A stretch of DNA of 64,000 bases from Gammaproteobacteria bacterium (GTDB taxonomy: Bacteria; Pseudomonadota; Gammaproteobacteria; Pseudomonadales; Pseudohongiellaceae). Positions 27,038 to 35,308 of the stretch are shown here, piece by piece. The notes beneath the pieces were generated by a model. That model was not told the origin of the DNA, searched no databases, and was given only the letters and a program-made list of their open reading frames with translations. The stretch spans positions 1-64,000 of the forward strand of contig JAURWS010000012.1 in assembly GCA_030654835.1 (NCBI GenBank), given 5' to 3'. The number at the start of each line of letters is the position of its first letter. Positions within the stretch are counted from its first letter, which is position 1. The position numbers were made by a program, and so were the translations under genes.

Positions 27038-27592
27038 CTACCAGCGGTTGACGTAGTCGTCCACTGCGAGTTCGCGCAGCGGGCGGGCGGTGCCTTCCGG
27101 CGTGCCGATGTACAGGAAGCCGATGATCTTTTCATTTTCCCCCAGCCCCAGTGCCTCGGTGATCACCGGATGTGAAGCCATTGGGCCGGTTCTCCAGACT
27201 GCGCCAAGGCCTTGTGCATGAGCGGCAACGAGCATGGCATGCGTGGCCGCTCCCGCCGACAGATCCTGTTCCAGCTCCGGAATCTTGGCGTGCGGAGCAG
27301 CACGTGAAATGCTGACAATGATCAATGGGGCTCGCAAGGCCTTGCTGCCAGCACTCTGCTGTTCCTCGGCGCTGAGGTCGGGATTGTCCTGCAGCGCGGC
27401 GGCCGCGAACAGGTCTGCGAGCCGTTGCAGCGATATGCCTTCGATGCGCAGAAAGCGCCAGGGACGCAGTTGACCGTGATCCGGTGCGCGCAGGGCGGCT
27501 CGAAAGAGGTTGTTGATGACACCGTCGTCCGGGGCGGTGCCGCCGACCTTGCCGACTGAGGATCTGGTGTGCAGTGCACTGAGTGCGTCCAT
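27038..27592 (-). CDS. nitroreductase-family NAD(P)H flavoprotein (YdjA-like)
   Basis: 184 residues with the FMN-binding pattern of the small nitroreductases: the HTRSSVGKVGGTAPDD start, then ALRAPDHGQLRPWRFLRIEG, and the late GLGAVWRTGPMA and GFLYIGTPEG. YdjA-type members lack some conserved helices and have unknown physiological substrates. It precedes the acyltransferase gene. The ATG at 27592 has AAGG upstream. Function beyond flavin-dependent reduction is not inferable. Confidence 0.9.
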   Translation of the reverse strand: MDALSALHTRSSVGKVGGTAPDDGVINNLFRAALRAPDHGQLRPWRFLRIEGISLQRLADLFAAAALQDNPDLSAEEQQSAGSKALRAPLIIVSISRAAPHAKIPELEQDLSAGAATHAMLVAAHAQGLGAVWRTGPMASHPVITEALGLGENEKIIGFLYIGTPEGTARPLRELAVDDYVNRW

Positions 27593-27851
27593 GAAAAGCC
27601 TTTGTTCTGTGTGGTTGTTGCGGCCAAGAATAGTGGAAAACCGGGCCGATGGAAACTCGCCAACAGCACGCCGACTTCACGCCGACCTCGCACTACCTCC
27701 TGACAACAGTCGGTAAATTTTGAGGGATGTTGTACGATATTTTTGTGGTACTATTTCCCACTAAATTAGTCGGGAATGCCGTTTCGCGACAATATAAAGT
27801 CGTAAGACTGTCGCCCCGAAGAAGAATTGAAACTGGAGCCAGAGCCCGCGT

Positions 27852-29549
27852 ATGAGTTCAATAGCTGATGTGATCGCCGTAAGTTCCGACCGCCCCATGT
27901 ATCCCCAGACCAAGTCGCGCTGGTTTGGCAAAGTGGCCGACAAGAAGAAGCTGCGGCTGGTGTTCAGCTTCTATTCCCCCGATGGCAATGAAGTGGCGAT
28001 GCCACTGGCGAGCATGTCGGCGTATCTGAAGCGCGACTTTCCGTGGGTCGAAGTGATTCTGAAGCCGGTCCTGATCCTGCGCGACGCCGAGGCCTACAAT
28101 CCCGAGAATTACGCACGCAGCATCGCTGCCTTGCAGCCGGATCTGATCGCCTTCTCGATAATGAGCCCGCACTGGTACCCGATGGAGCCCTATTTCCAGG
28201 TGCTCAAGTCATTGCTGCCGGAATTGCCGATCTGCATCGGCGGCTATCAGGCCATGCTCTCTCAGGAGCAGACCATCGAGAATCCGAATATTGACTTCAT
28301 GTGTGTCGGCGATGGTGAGTACGCCATCGGCAACCTCGTGCAATTCCTGCGCGGCAGCAAGGACGGCCCCGTCGACGGCATGTGGGAGAAGCTGAGTGAC
28401 GGCGAAGTCTTCAAAACCGAGCCCCATCAGATCGGCGATCTCGCAGCGCTGCCATTCCCGGACTACGACATCTTCGCGAAGGACGGCAAGTTCACCGACG
28501 TCAACACGTCGATCTTCGGGCCGAAGGAGAAGGTGGTATTGCCGGTGATGACAGGGCGTGGTTGTCCCTATCGCTGCACCTATTGCTGCAACACCCCGCT
28601 GCTCGACGGCTGGAAGACCAAGAAAGAGTTCCTGCGCAAGTATGAGCCCGAGGCCATGGTCGAGGAGCTGATTCGTCTGCGTGATCGCTACAACGTCGGT
28701 TACTTCGAGTTCTGGGATGAGCTGTTCCTCTCCAACCTCAAGTTCGTGCGCGCCTTCTTCGAGCTCTACAAAGAGAAGATTCATCTGCCTTTCTCCATCA
28801 ACTCCCGCGTGGAGGTGATGAACGAGAAGTTCTGTGAGTCAGCCGCAGAGGCCGGGTGTCACACGATCTGGTTCGGCATCGAGAGTGGCGACGAGAAGTA
28901 TCGCTCCACCATGCTGGGCCGCAAGATGACCAATCAGCAGGTGATAGACGCGGCGGACAATTGCAAGAGGGCAGGCATCAACCGGCTGACCTTCAACATC
29001 GTCGGCATGCCGCTGGAGACGGCGGAGAACATGCGTCAGACGCTGGAGCTTAACCGTCGCATCGCCCCGGAATTTTTCTTCTTCTTCCCCTACATTCCGT
29101 TGCGCGGCACGCCGCTCTATAACCGCGCCAAGGAAGAAGGTCTGCTGCTGACCACCAAGAAGAACCTGCACTATCTCTCGGCAGCCAACGACAAGCAGTT
29201 CACGCTCAACATGAAGGAACGCCCCGATCTGCTGACGGCCGAAGATTACAACTCCATCTGTCAGGAAATGCTGGCCTTCCAGGAGAGCAACAACCGCCTG
29301 AGTTTTCCGGATGAAGCGGGTGAACAGGTGATCGCGAAAGTGGAAGACAAGAGCTTCAGCATAGTCGATGACGAGCAGAAGGCGGCGTTTGCTGCTGTTG
29401 CTGCCGAGCCGGTGGTTCGAGAGGCGGTGGTCAAGGAACCCGTGGTCAAGGAATATGTACCGCCAGTGGTGGTCGCAGCGGCAGAGCAGGGCAAGAGTGA
29501 GAAGGAGGGTGGGTTGTTCTCCAGCCTCCGCAATCTGTTCAAGAGCTGA
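27852..29549 (+). CDS. B12-binding-domain radical SAM protein
   Basis: 565 residues. The N-terminal third (about 35-190) has the cobalamin-binding fold pattern, with LQPDLIAFSIMSPHW and a GGYQAMLSQE loop. The radical SAM motif GCPYRCTYCCN is near residues 236-246, followed by a TIM-barrel core (GIESGDEKYRSTMLGRKMTN). The last 60 residues are a Val/Glu/Lys/Pro-rich, probably disordered tail with repeats of VVKEPVVKE, ending in GGLFSSLRNLFKS, which could form an amphipathic helix. The class includes methylases and cyclases of natural products and lipids. No neighbour indicates the substrate. A 259-base gap precedes it, so it probably has its own promoter. Confidence 0.88.
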   Translation: MSSIADVIAVSSDRPMYPQTKSRWFGKVADKKKLRLVFSFYSPDGNEVAMPLASMSAYLKRDFPWVEVILKPVLILRDAEAYNPENYARSIAALQPDLIAFSIMSPHWYPMEPYFQVLKSLLPELPICIGGYQAMLSQEQTIENPNIDFMCVGDGEYAIGNLVQFLRGSKDGPVDGMWEKLSDGEVFKTEPHQIGDLAALPFPDYDIFAKDGKFTDVNTSIFGPKEKVVLPVMTGRGCPYRCTYCCNTPLLDGWKTKKEFLRKYEPEAMVEELIRLRDRYNVGYFEFWDELFLSNLKFVRAFFELYKEKIHLPFSINSRVEVMNEKFCESAAEAGCHTIWFGIESGDEKYRSTMLGRKMTNQQVIDAADNCKRAGINRLTFNIVGMPLETAENMRQTLELNRRIAPEFFFFFPYIPLRGTPLYNRAKEEGLLLTTKKNLHYLSAANDKQFTLNMKERPDLLTAEDYNSICQEMLAFQESNNRLSFPDEAGEQVIAKVEDKSFSIVDDEQKAAFAAVAAEPVVREAVVKEPVVKEYVPPVVVAAAEQGKSEKEGGLFSSLRNLFKS

Positions 29550-29566
29550 TCACGCTCGCTACATTG

Positions 29567-30916
29567 TCAAACCCACTTCATGGCGCTCTTGAACGTGCGC
29601 CATGAGAGTGCCGCCATGATGACATTGCCGAGCAGTGCCCCGCCGTAGAATCCCGCCAGCCCGAACAGCGTGCTACCCAGCCAGGCCAGCGGCACATAGA
29701 ACACAAAGAAGCGGGCGATACTCAGGTACAGCGCCATCATTGGCTTGTGCAAGGCGTTGAACGCCGAATTGGTCAGGATCACCACCCCCTGCAATCCATA
29801 CCCCAGCGGCAGAATCCAGATGAACAGCCGAATCGCCCTGGCCACCGCTTCATCCTCCGTGAATACTGCCGCGATCACCCACGCCAGCAACCCCATCGCG
29901 ACATAGACGATCAACTGCCAGACGAGGATGAATTTCATCGTCAGCCGGTAGGATTCCATGATGCGATCCATGCGCCCGGCGCCCAGGTTCTGGCTGATGA
30001 AGGGCGGCAGGGTAGACGACAGTGCCAGCACCAGCAGGCAGGCGATAGATTCAATACGCGACCCGACTCCGAACGCTGCCACTGTGCTCTCGCCATAACT
30101 TGCGGCAATGGCGGTCATGATCCCAGCCGCCAGCGGGGTCATCATGTTGGCGCCGGAAGCGGGGATACCGATGCGCAACATCTCGCGGCTGGAGGAGATG
30201 AAGATACTCAGCGACGGGATGCCCGTGTACACCAGTTGCAGTTTCTTGGTCAGGTAGTAGAACAGGTAGAAGAAGGCCACTACCCAGGAGATCAGGGTGG
30301 CGATGGCGGCCCCCTGGATTCCCAATGCCGGGATGGGCCCGAAACCGAAGATGAGGATCGGGTCGAGGATTGCGTTGATGACACCCGAGGCGGCCATCAC
30401 GATGCTGGGGGTCTTGGTGTCGCCACAGGCGCGCAGCACGCTGTTGGCTGTCGTCATGCCAACCAGCAGCGCGCTGGCGGGCAGCCATATTTCCATATAG
30501 TCGCGAATCTGTGGCAGCAGTGCCTCGCGCGCCCCCATCAACAGGAAAATTTCATCCATGAAAATGTAGCCAATCAGCGAGAGGATCAGAGCAAGCAGGA
30601 TGGAAGTGTAGTTGGTGACCGTCGAGGCCTGCTTGGCCTTCTCGTGTTCACAACAACCGAGGTATTTCGCGACGACTGCTGAGGTGCCGATCCCGAGCCC
30701 GATGGCCAGACTCAGGATCATGAAGGTTACGGGAAAGGTGAAACTGATCGCCGACAGCGGTTCCGTCCCCAGCATGCTGATGAACAGCGTGTCGATGAGG
30801 TTGAAGGAAAACATCATGAGCATGCCGATGATCATCGGACCCGTCATGCGTTTCAGCGTCGCCGGGATAGGATCATCGACGAGGCTGTGCTGTCTGCGTG
30901 TTCTCTTCTCTGCCAT
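29567..30916 (-). CDS. MATE-family efflux transporter
   Basis: 449 residues with twelve predicted helices in two related halves. Family features include PATLKRMTGPMIIGMLMMFSFNLIDTLFISML at the start and repeated MxLxxG-type loops (for example FGVGSRIESIACLLVLALSS). MATE proteins export cationic drugs and metabolites using sodium or proton gradients. The N-terminal cytosolic segment is rich in Arg and Lys. It converges with the radical SAM gene, 17 bases apart. Substrate unknown. Confidence 0.92.
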   Translation of the reverse strand: MAEKRTRRQHSLVDDPIPATLKRMTGPMIIGMLMMFSFNLIDTLFISMLGTEPLSAISFTFPVTFMILSLAIGLGIGTSAVVAKYLGCCEHEKAKQASTVTNYTSILLALILSLIGYIFMDEIFLLMGAREALLPQIRDYMEIWLPASALLVGMTTANSVLRACGDTKTPSIVMAASGVINAILDPILIFGFGPIPALGIQGAAIATLISWVVAFFYLFYYLTKKLQLVYTGIPSLSIFISSSREMLRIGIPASGANMMTPLAAGIMTAIAASYGESTVAAFGVGSRIESIACLLVLALSSTLPPFISQNLGAGRMDRIMESYRLTMKFILVWQLIVYVAMGLLAWVIAAVFTEDEAVARAIRLFIWILPLGYGLQGVVILTNSAFNALHKPMMALYLSIARFFVFYVPLAWLGSTLFGLAGFYGGALLGNVIMAALSWRTFKSAMKWV

Positions 30917-31071
30917 GTGTCAAAACGAGTCAGCTGTACGACCACTGCAGAGAGTGCTTCTCGGGGGCAGAGATAATAGAGCCTGATGTCCTGTTATATT
31001 TGTTGTCGGTTGGCTGTCTTGCGGTTGCCAATGAGACCCGGCTGATGTCTGTTTTATGTCGACTTTATAAT

Positions 31072-31866
31072 TTACTTTTTTCCGCCTGCTGCCTGTCGGA
31101 ATTGCAGCATTTGCTTGAAACACTTTGGATTGCCGAAAATCAGCTCGGCACTGGAAGAGATTTCCGGATTCCCCGCCGCATCGCTGATAAGGGCACCTGA
31201 CTCCTGCAAAATCAATATGGCGGCGGCGATGGCGCTCGGGTCATTCTCGCCCAGCCAGCCGGCATCCAGACGTCCTGCGGCCACCCAGGCCAGGTCCAGT
31301 GCCGGGCAGCCGGTGAGGCGCACTTCGCACTGCAGACCATAGAGACTCTGCAGCATATGCAATACTTTTTCGCTGTGTGCTGCGTTCAAGGGGGCGGAGT
31401 CGAGACTCACGAAACCTTTCTCCAGAGTCTTGGCCTTGCTCACGCGCAGACGCTGGGTGCTGGTCTGTGCGCCGGTGCCCCGGCTGGCAGTAAATTCTTC
31501 GCGCAGCATTGGGTTGACCAGCACCGCATGGTTGACCCTGCCCTCGGTGGCCAACGCCACGGACACGCAGAAGTGGCTGATGCCGCGCATGTAATTGACG
31601 CTGCCGCACAGGGGATCGATGATCCACACGTTGTTGGTGTCGCGGCCCTTGATGGTGCCGGAGACGCGGGATTGGATGCTGTAGTCGGGGTAGGCCTTCT
31701 GCAGGTGATAGATGATGGTCTTTTCGGAATCCAGATCCATGTTGGTGATAGCTTGATCGCCGTTTTGCTCTACTACCCTTACGCGGTCGAGACGGTCAAT
31801 GTTGTGGGCGAGAACTTCGGACGCATCGCGTGCGGCCTTGAGAGCGATATTGACGATTGCATGCAT
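31072..31866 (-). CDS. suhB: SuhB-like inositol monophosphatase homologue, catalytically degenerate
   Basis: 264 residues aligning without gaps to SuhB through about residue 100 (MHAIVNIALKAARDASEVLA start). SuhB is an inositol phosphatase that also supports rRNA transcription antitermination with Nus factors. Three of the four metal ligands are changed: position 67 is Arg (E. coli Glu67), 87 is Cys in DPLCGSVNY (E. coli Asp87), and the late WDxAAG motif reads PSAIAAA, without its Asp. Asp84 remains. Phosphatase activity is therefore unlikely. Divergence from trmJ is the usual suhB context, so this is the orthologue, possibly kept for its RNA polymerase role. The start is ATG 31866; the frame extends 13 codons upstream. 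Confidence 0.88.
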   Translation of the reverse strand: MHAIVNIALKAARDASEVLAHNIDRLDRVRVVEQNGDQAITNMDLDSEKTIIYHLQKAYPDYSIQSRVSGTIKGRDTNNVWIIDPLCGSVNYMRGISHFCVSVALATEGRVNHAVLVNPMLREEFTASRGTGAQTSTQRLRVSKAKTLEKGFVSLDSAPLNAAHSEKVLHMLQSLYGLQCEVRLTGCPALDLAWVAAGRLDAGWLGENDPSAIAAAILILQESGALISDAAGNPEISSSAELIFGNPKCFKQMLQFRQAAGGKK

Positions 31867-31983
31867 AGTGACTGGAAACCTGGCTTTTTGAGGACGCGCA
31901 ATCATAGCAAATAGTGCCGATTTTAGCTGCTATAATCCCGGCCCTGATTTTCTGCGCCCCTGCGGGGCATTTGAGGTGCTGTT

Positions 31984-32847
31984 TTGTCAGACAAGCTGGA
32001 TTTGCACAATATTCGCATCGTCCTGGTGAACACGTCCCATCCGGGCAATATCGGAGCGACGGCCCGGGCGATGAAGAATATGGGCTTTCGCCATCTCTAT
32101 CTCGTTGATCCGGAAGATTTTCCCAGTGCCGTGGCGACCGGGCGTGCAGTGTCTGCCGTGGATATTCTGGAGTCCGCCGTCGTCACCCCGACGCTGGAAG
32201 AAGCGATTGTCGACTGCGGCCTGGTGATTGGTGCCAGTGCCCGTTCCCGCCGTGTGCCCTGGCCCCTCCTGTCACCGCCTCAGTGTGCGGAGAAGGTCAC
32301 CGCTGAGTGCCACAACAACAAGGTGGCACTGGTCTTCGGTCGCGAAGATGCGGGCCTGACCAATGAAGAGCTGCAGTTGTGTCACTACCACGTCAACATT
32401 CCCGCCGACGAAGAATACAGTTCATTGAATCTGGCCGCCGCCGTCATGGTGATCAGCTATGAGGTGCGCATGGCGCTGCTGCGCCGGGCGGGTGAACCGC
32501 TGGCCCGCACCGACAGCGGTCATGATGTCGCTGGCGCGCAGGGGCAGGCGGAAGATGTCGTGGTCGCGGGTCTGGACTGGGATGTGCCCAGGGCCACGGG
32601 CCAGCAGCTGGAGAGTTTCTACACCCACCTCGAACAGGTGATGATTGACCTCAACTTCCATGATCCGGAGAATCCACGCCTGCTGATGATGCGCATGCGA
32701 CGTCTGTTCGGGCGCATTCGTCCCGACCAGATGGAGATCAGCATCCTGCGTGGTCTGATGTCTCACATCGACATGCTCAATGAGCGCGCCACCCGCAACA
32801 TCACCGTGGAGCAGCAGCGCAAAGAACGCAAGAATCAGAATCTCTAA
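31984..32847 (+). CDS. trmJ: TrmJ, tRNA (cytidine/uridine-32-2'-O)-methyltransferase
   Basis: SPOUT-class methyltransferase of the anticodon-loop residue 32. 287 residues. The N-terminus IRIVLVNTSHPGNIGATARAMKNMGF is the TrmH-family motif 1, and the knot region carries LVFGREDAGLTNEELQLC (motif 2) and YSSLNLAAAVMVISYEVRM (motif 3). The C-terminal extension ends in an acidic/basic helix. The start is TTG at 31984; a GCCCC/GGGGC hairpin lies just upstream (31956-31969) and a TATAAT-like sequence at 31931-31936. It is divergent from suhB. Confidence 0.94.
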   Translation: MSDKLDLHNIRIVLVNTSHPGNIGATARAMKNMGFRHLYLVDPEDFPSAVATGRAVSAVDILESAVVTPTLEEAIVDCGLVIGASARSRRVPWPLLSPPQCAEKVTAECHNNKVALVFGREDAGLTNEELQLCHYHVNIPADEEYSSLNLAAAVMVISYEVRMALLRRAGEPLARTDSGHDVAGAQGQAEDVVVAGLDWDVPRATGQQLESFYTHLEQVMIDLNFHDPENPRLLMMRMRRLFGRIRPDQMEISILRGLMSHIDMLNERATRNITVEQQRKERKNQNL

Positions 32848-32890
32848 CAAGCAGAAACGTTAACAATCAGAACCACAGGTTTGAGTCAGT

Positions 32891-35221
32891 ATGTCTTTTT
32901 TGTATGAACAGATTGCCACCGAAATCGCCGCCAAACCCTCGCAGGTGCAGGCCGCCGTCGCGCTTCTCGATGAAGGTGCCACCGTGCCCTTTATCTCCCG
33001 TTACCGCAAGGAAGTCACTGGCGGACTGGATGACACGCAGCTGCGCAAACTGCAGGAGCGTCTCTACTATCTGCGTGAGCTGGAAGAGCGCCGCGACACC
33101 ATCCTCAAGAGTGTGAAGGAGCAGGACAAACTCTCGCCAGAGCTGGAGCGCCAGATTCGCGGTGCCTCCACCAAGACCGAGTTGGAGGACCTCTATCTCC
33201 CCTACAAACCCAAGCGTCGCACCAAGGCGCAGATCGCCCGCGAGGCGGGGCTGCAACCACTGGCCGACATGCTCTATGCCGAACCCAAGCGCAATCCCGA
33301 ACAGGAGGCCGAGGCCTTCATCAATGCCGAGTTGGGCTTCGCCGATGTGAAAGCAGTGCTTGATGGCGCGCGCCACATCCTGATCGAGCAATTCAGCGAG
33401 GACGCGAAACTGCTGGGCCAGTTGCGCGACTATTTCTGGCAAAAGGCGCAGGTGATTTCCGCAGTGGTACCGGGCAAGGAAGTGGAAGGGGCCAAGTATC
33501 GCGACTATTTCGAATTCTCCGAAGCGCTGGAAAAAATCCCGTCGCACCGCGCCATGGCGTTGTTCCGCGCCCGCAAGGAAGGCATCCTCAATCTTGATGT
33601 CGACATCAAGGATCTCGACCCCGCATTGCGTCATCCCTGCGAGGGTCTGATCGCGGGTTTCTGGAACATCAAGGAGCAGGGTCGCGCCGCCGATGCCTGG
33701 CTGCTCGACGTGGTGCGCTGGACCTGGCGCGTGAAACTGCAGAGTCATCTGCAAACCGATTTCCTGACGCAGATTCGCGAGCGCGCCGAGGAAGATGCCA
33801 TCGATGTATTCGCAAAAAACATCAAGGATCTGCTGCTGGCCGCACCGGCCGGCCGCAAGGTCACCATCGGTCTCGACCCCGGTTTGCGCACTGGCGTGAA
33901 GGTGTCGGTGGTGGACGAGACCGGCAAGGTGCTCGATCACTGTGCGATATTCCCGCATCAAAGCAATCGCGTTCACGAGGCGGCCGCGACGCTGCTGCAG
34001 TTGTGTAAAAAATATGGTGTAGAGCTCATCAGCATCGGCAACGGAACGGCCTCTCGCGAGACGGATCAGTTCGTAGGTCAGTTGCTGAAGGCACACCCGG
34101 AAATCAATGCGAAGCGCGTAATCGTCAGCGAGTCAGGTGCTTCGGTGTACTCCGCCTCCGAACTGGCGGCGCTGGAATTTCCGGATCTCGACGTGACGAT
34201 TCGAGGTGCCGTGTCGATTGCGCGCCGCTTGCAGGATCCACTGCCGGAACTGGTGAAGATCGATCCCAAGTCCATCGGTGTCGGCCAATATCAACACGAC
34301 GTGAGTCAGGTGAAACTGGCGCGCAGTCTCGATGCCGTGGTGGAGGATTGTGTGAACGCGGTGGGAGTGGACGTGAACACCGCATCGGTCCCGCTGCTCA
34401 AGCGCGTGTCCGGTCTGAATCAGACACTGGTCAACAACATCATCGATTTCCGCAACGCCCATGGGCGCTTCCGTAGTCGCAACGATCTCAAGAAGGTGCC
34501 ACGTTTCGGCGACAAATCCTTCGAGCAGGCGGCGGGTTTTCTGCGCGTGAACGACAGCGACAATCCGCTCGATGGCTCCGCAGTACATCCAGAGTCCTAT
34601 GGTGTCGTCGAGACCATCGCGAAACGTCACGGTCGCACAGTGAAGTCGATCATCGGCGACGTGAGTTTCATCCGCTCGCTGAATCCGCAGGATTACGTGA
34701 CGCCTGCATTCGGACTGCCGACCATTCAGGACATCTTGCGCGAGTTAGAGAAGCCGGGTCGCGATCCGCGTCCGGAATTCAAGACGGCGGAGCTGCGCGA
34801 CGGCGTGGAGAAGATCAGTGACCTGACGCCGGGCATGACGCTGGAGGGCACCATCACCAACGTCACCAACTTCGGTGCGTTTGTGGACATCGGTGTGCAT
34901 CAGGATGGTCTGGTGCATATCTCCGCGCTGTCGGAGAAGTTCATCAAGACGCCGCACGAGGCAGTGAAGGCCGGTGACATCGTCAAGGTGAAGGTGCTGG
35001 AGGTCGATCTGGAACGCAATCGCATCGCCTTGACGATGCGGCTTGGTGATGAATTACCTGTTGCTGGTGCGTCCACGGCGGGCAAGCAAGGCGATTCGAA
35101 TCGGCGCAATCAGACGCAGTATGCGCAGAAGCAGAAGAAAGATTTCGAAGCGGCAGCTGCCAACAAGCGTCAAGTGGGCACGATGGCGGCGCTGTTCGAA
35201 CAGGCTCTCAAGAAAAAATAG
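32891..35221 (+). CDS. tex: Tex, S1-domain RNA-binding transcription accessory protein
   Basis: 776 residues, full length. Tex binds nucleic acid and RNA polymerase and influences transcription and virulence gene expression. Visible parts: the N-terminal Tex region ([17 protein letters not shown]), the YqgF-like nuclease fold ([20 protein letters not shown]), a helix-hairpin-helix domain ([22 protein letters not shown]) and the S1 domain ([30 protein letters not shown]) at about 645-715. It lies 43 bases after trmJ and is probably co-transcribed. A REPIN follows its stop. Confidence 0.96.
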   Translation: MSFLYEQIATEIAAKPSQVQAAVALLDEGATVPFISRYRKEVTGGLDDTQLRKLQERLYYLRELEERRDTILKSVKEQDKLSPELERQIRGASTKTELEDLYLPYKPKRRTKAQIAREAGLQPLADMLYAEPKRNPEQEAEAFINAELGFADVKAVLDGARHILIEQFSEDAKLLGQLRDYFWQKAQVISAVVPGKEVEGAKYRDYFEFSEALEKIPSHRAMALFRARKEGILNLDVDIKDLDPALRHPCEGLIAGFWNIKEQGRAADAWLLDVVRWTWRVKLQSHLQTDFLTQIRERAEEDAIDVFAKNIKDLLLAAPAGRKVTIGLDPGLRTGVKVSVVDETGKVLDHCAIFPHQSNRVHEAAATLLQLCKKYGVELISIGNGTASRETDQFVGQLLKAHPEINAKRVIVSESGASVYSASELAALEFPDLDVTIRGAVSIARRLQDPLPELVKIDPKSIGVGQYQHDVSQVKLARSLDAVVEDCVNAVGVDVNTASVPLLKRVSGLNQTLVNNIIDFRNAHGRFRSRNDLKKVPRFGDKSFEQAAGFLRVNDSDNPLDGSAVHPESYGVVETIAKRHGRTVKSIIGDVSFIRSLNPQDYVTPAFGLPTIQDILRELEKPGRDPRPEFKTAELRDGVEKISDLTPGMTLEGTITNVTNFGAFVDIGVHQDGLVHISALSEKFIKTPHEAVKAGDIVKVKVLEVDLERNRIALTMRLGDELPVAGASTAGKQGDSNRRNQTQYAQKQKKDFEAAAANKRQVGTMAALFEQALKKK

Positions 35222-35228
35222 TACGCTT

Positions 35229-35301
35229 CTGTGGGAGCGAGCCTGCTCGCGATTAGTTCGCTTAACACATAACCCCATCGCGAGCAGGCTCGCTCCCACA
35301 T
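35229..35301. repeat. intergenic REPIN after tex
   Basis: Left unit CTGTGGGAGCGAGCCTGCTC (on to GCGAT, ending 35253) and right unit ATCGCGAGCAGGCTCGCTCC (35277 on, ending CACAT) are exact inverted copies about 23 bases apart. Same family as the three elements inside uvrA. It occupies nearly the whole gap between tex and the convergent TonB receptor gene. It can fold into a long hairpin and may act as a 3'-end stabiliser or terminator for either gene. Confidence 0.92.
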
Positions 35302-35308
35302 AACCTCG

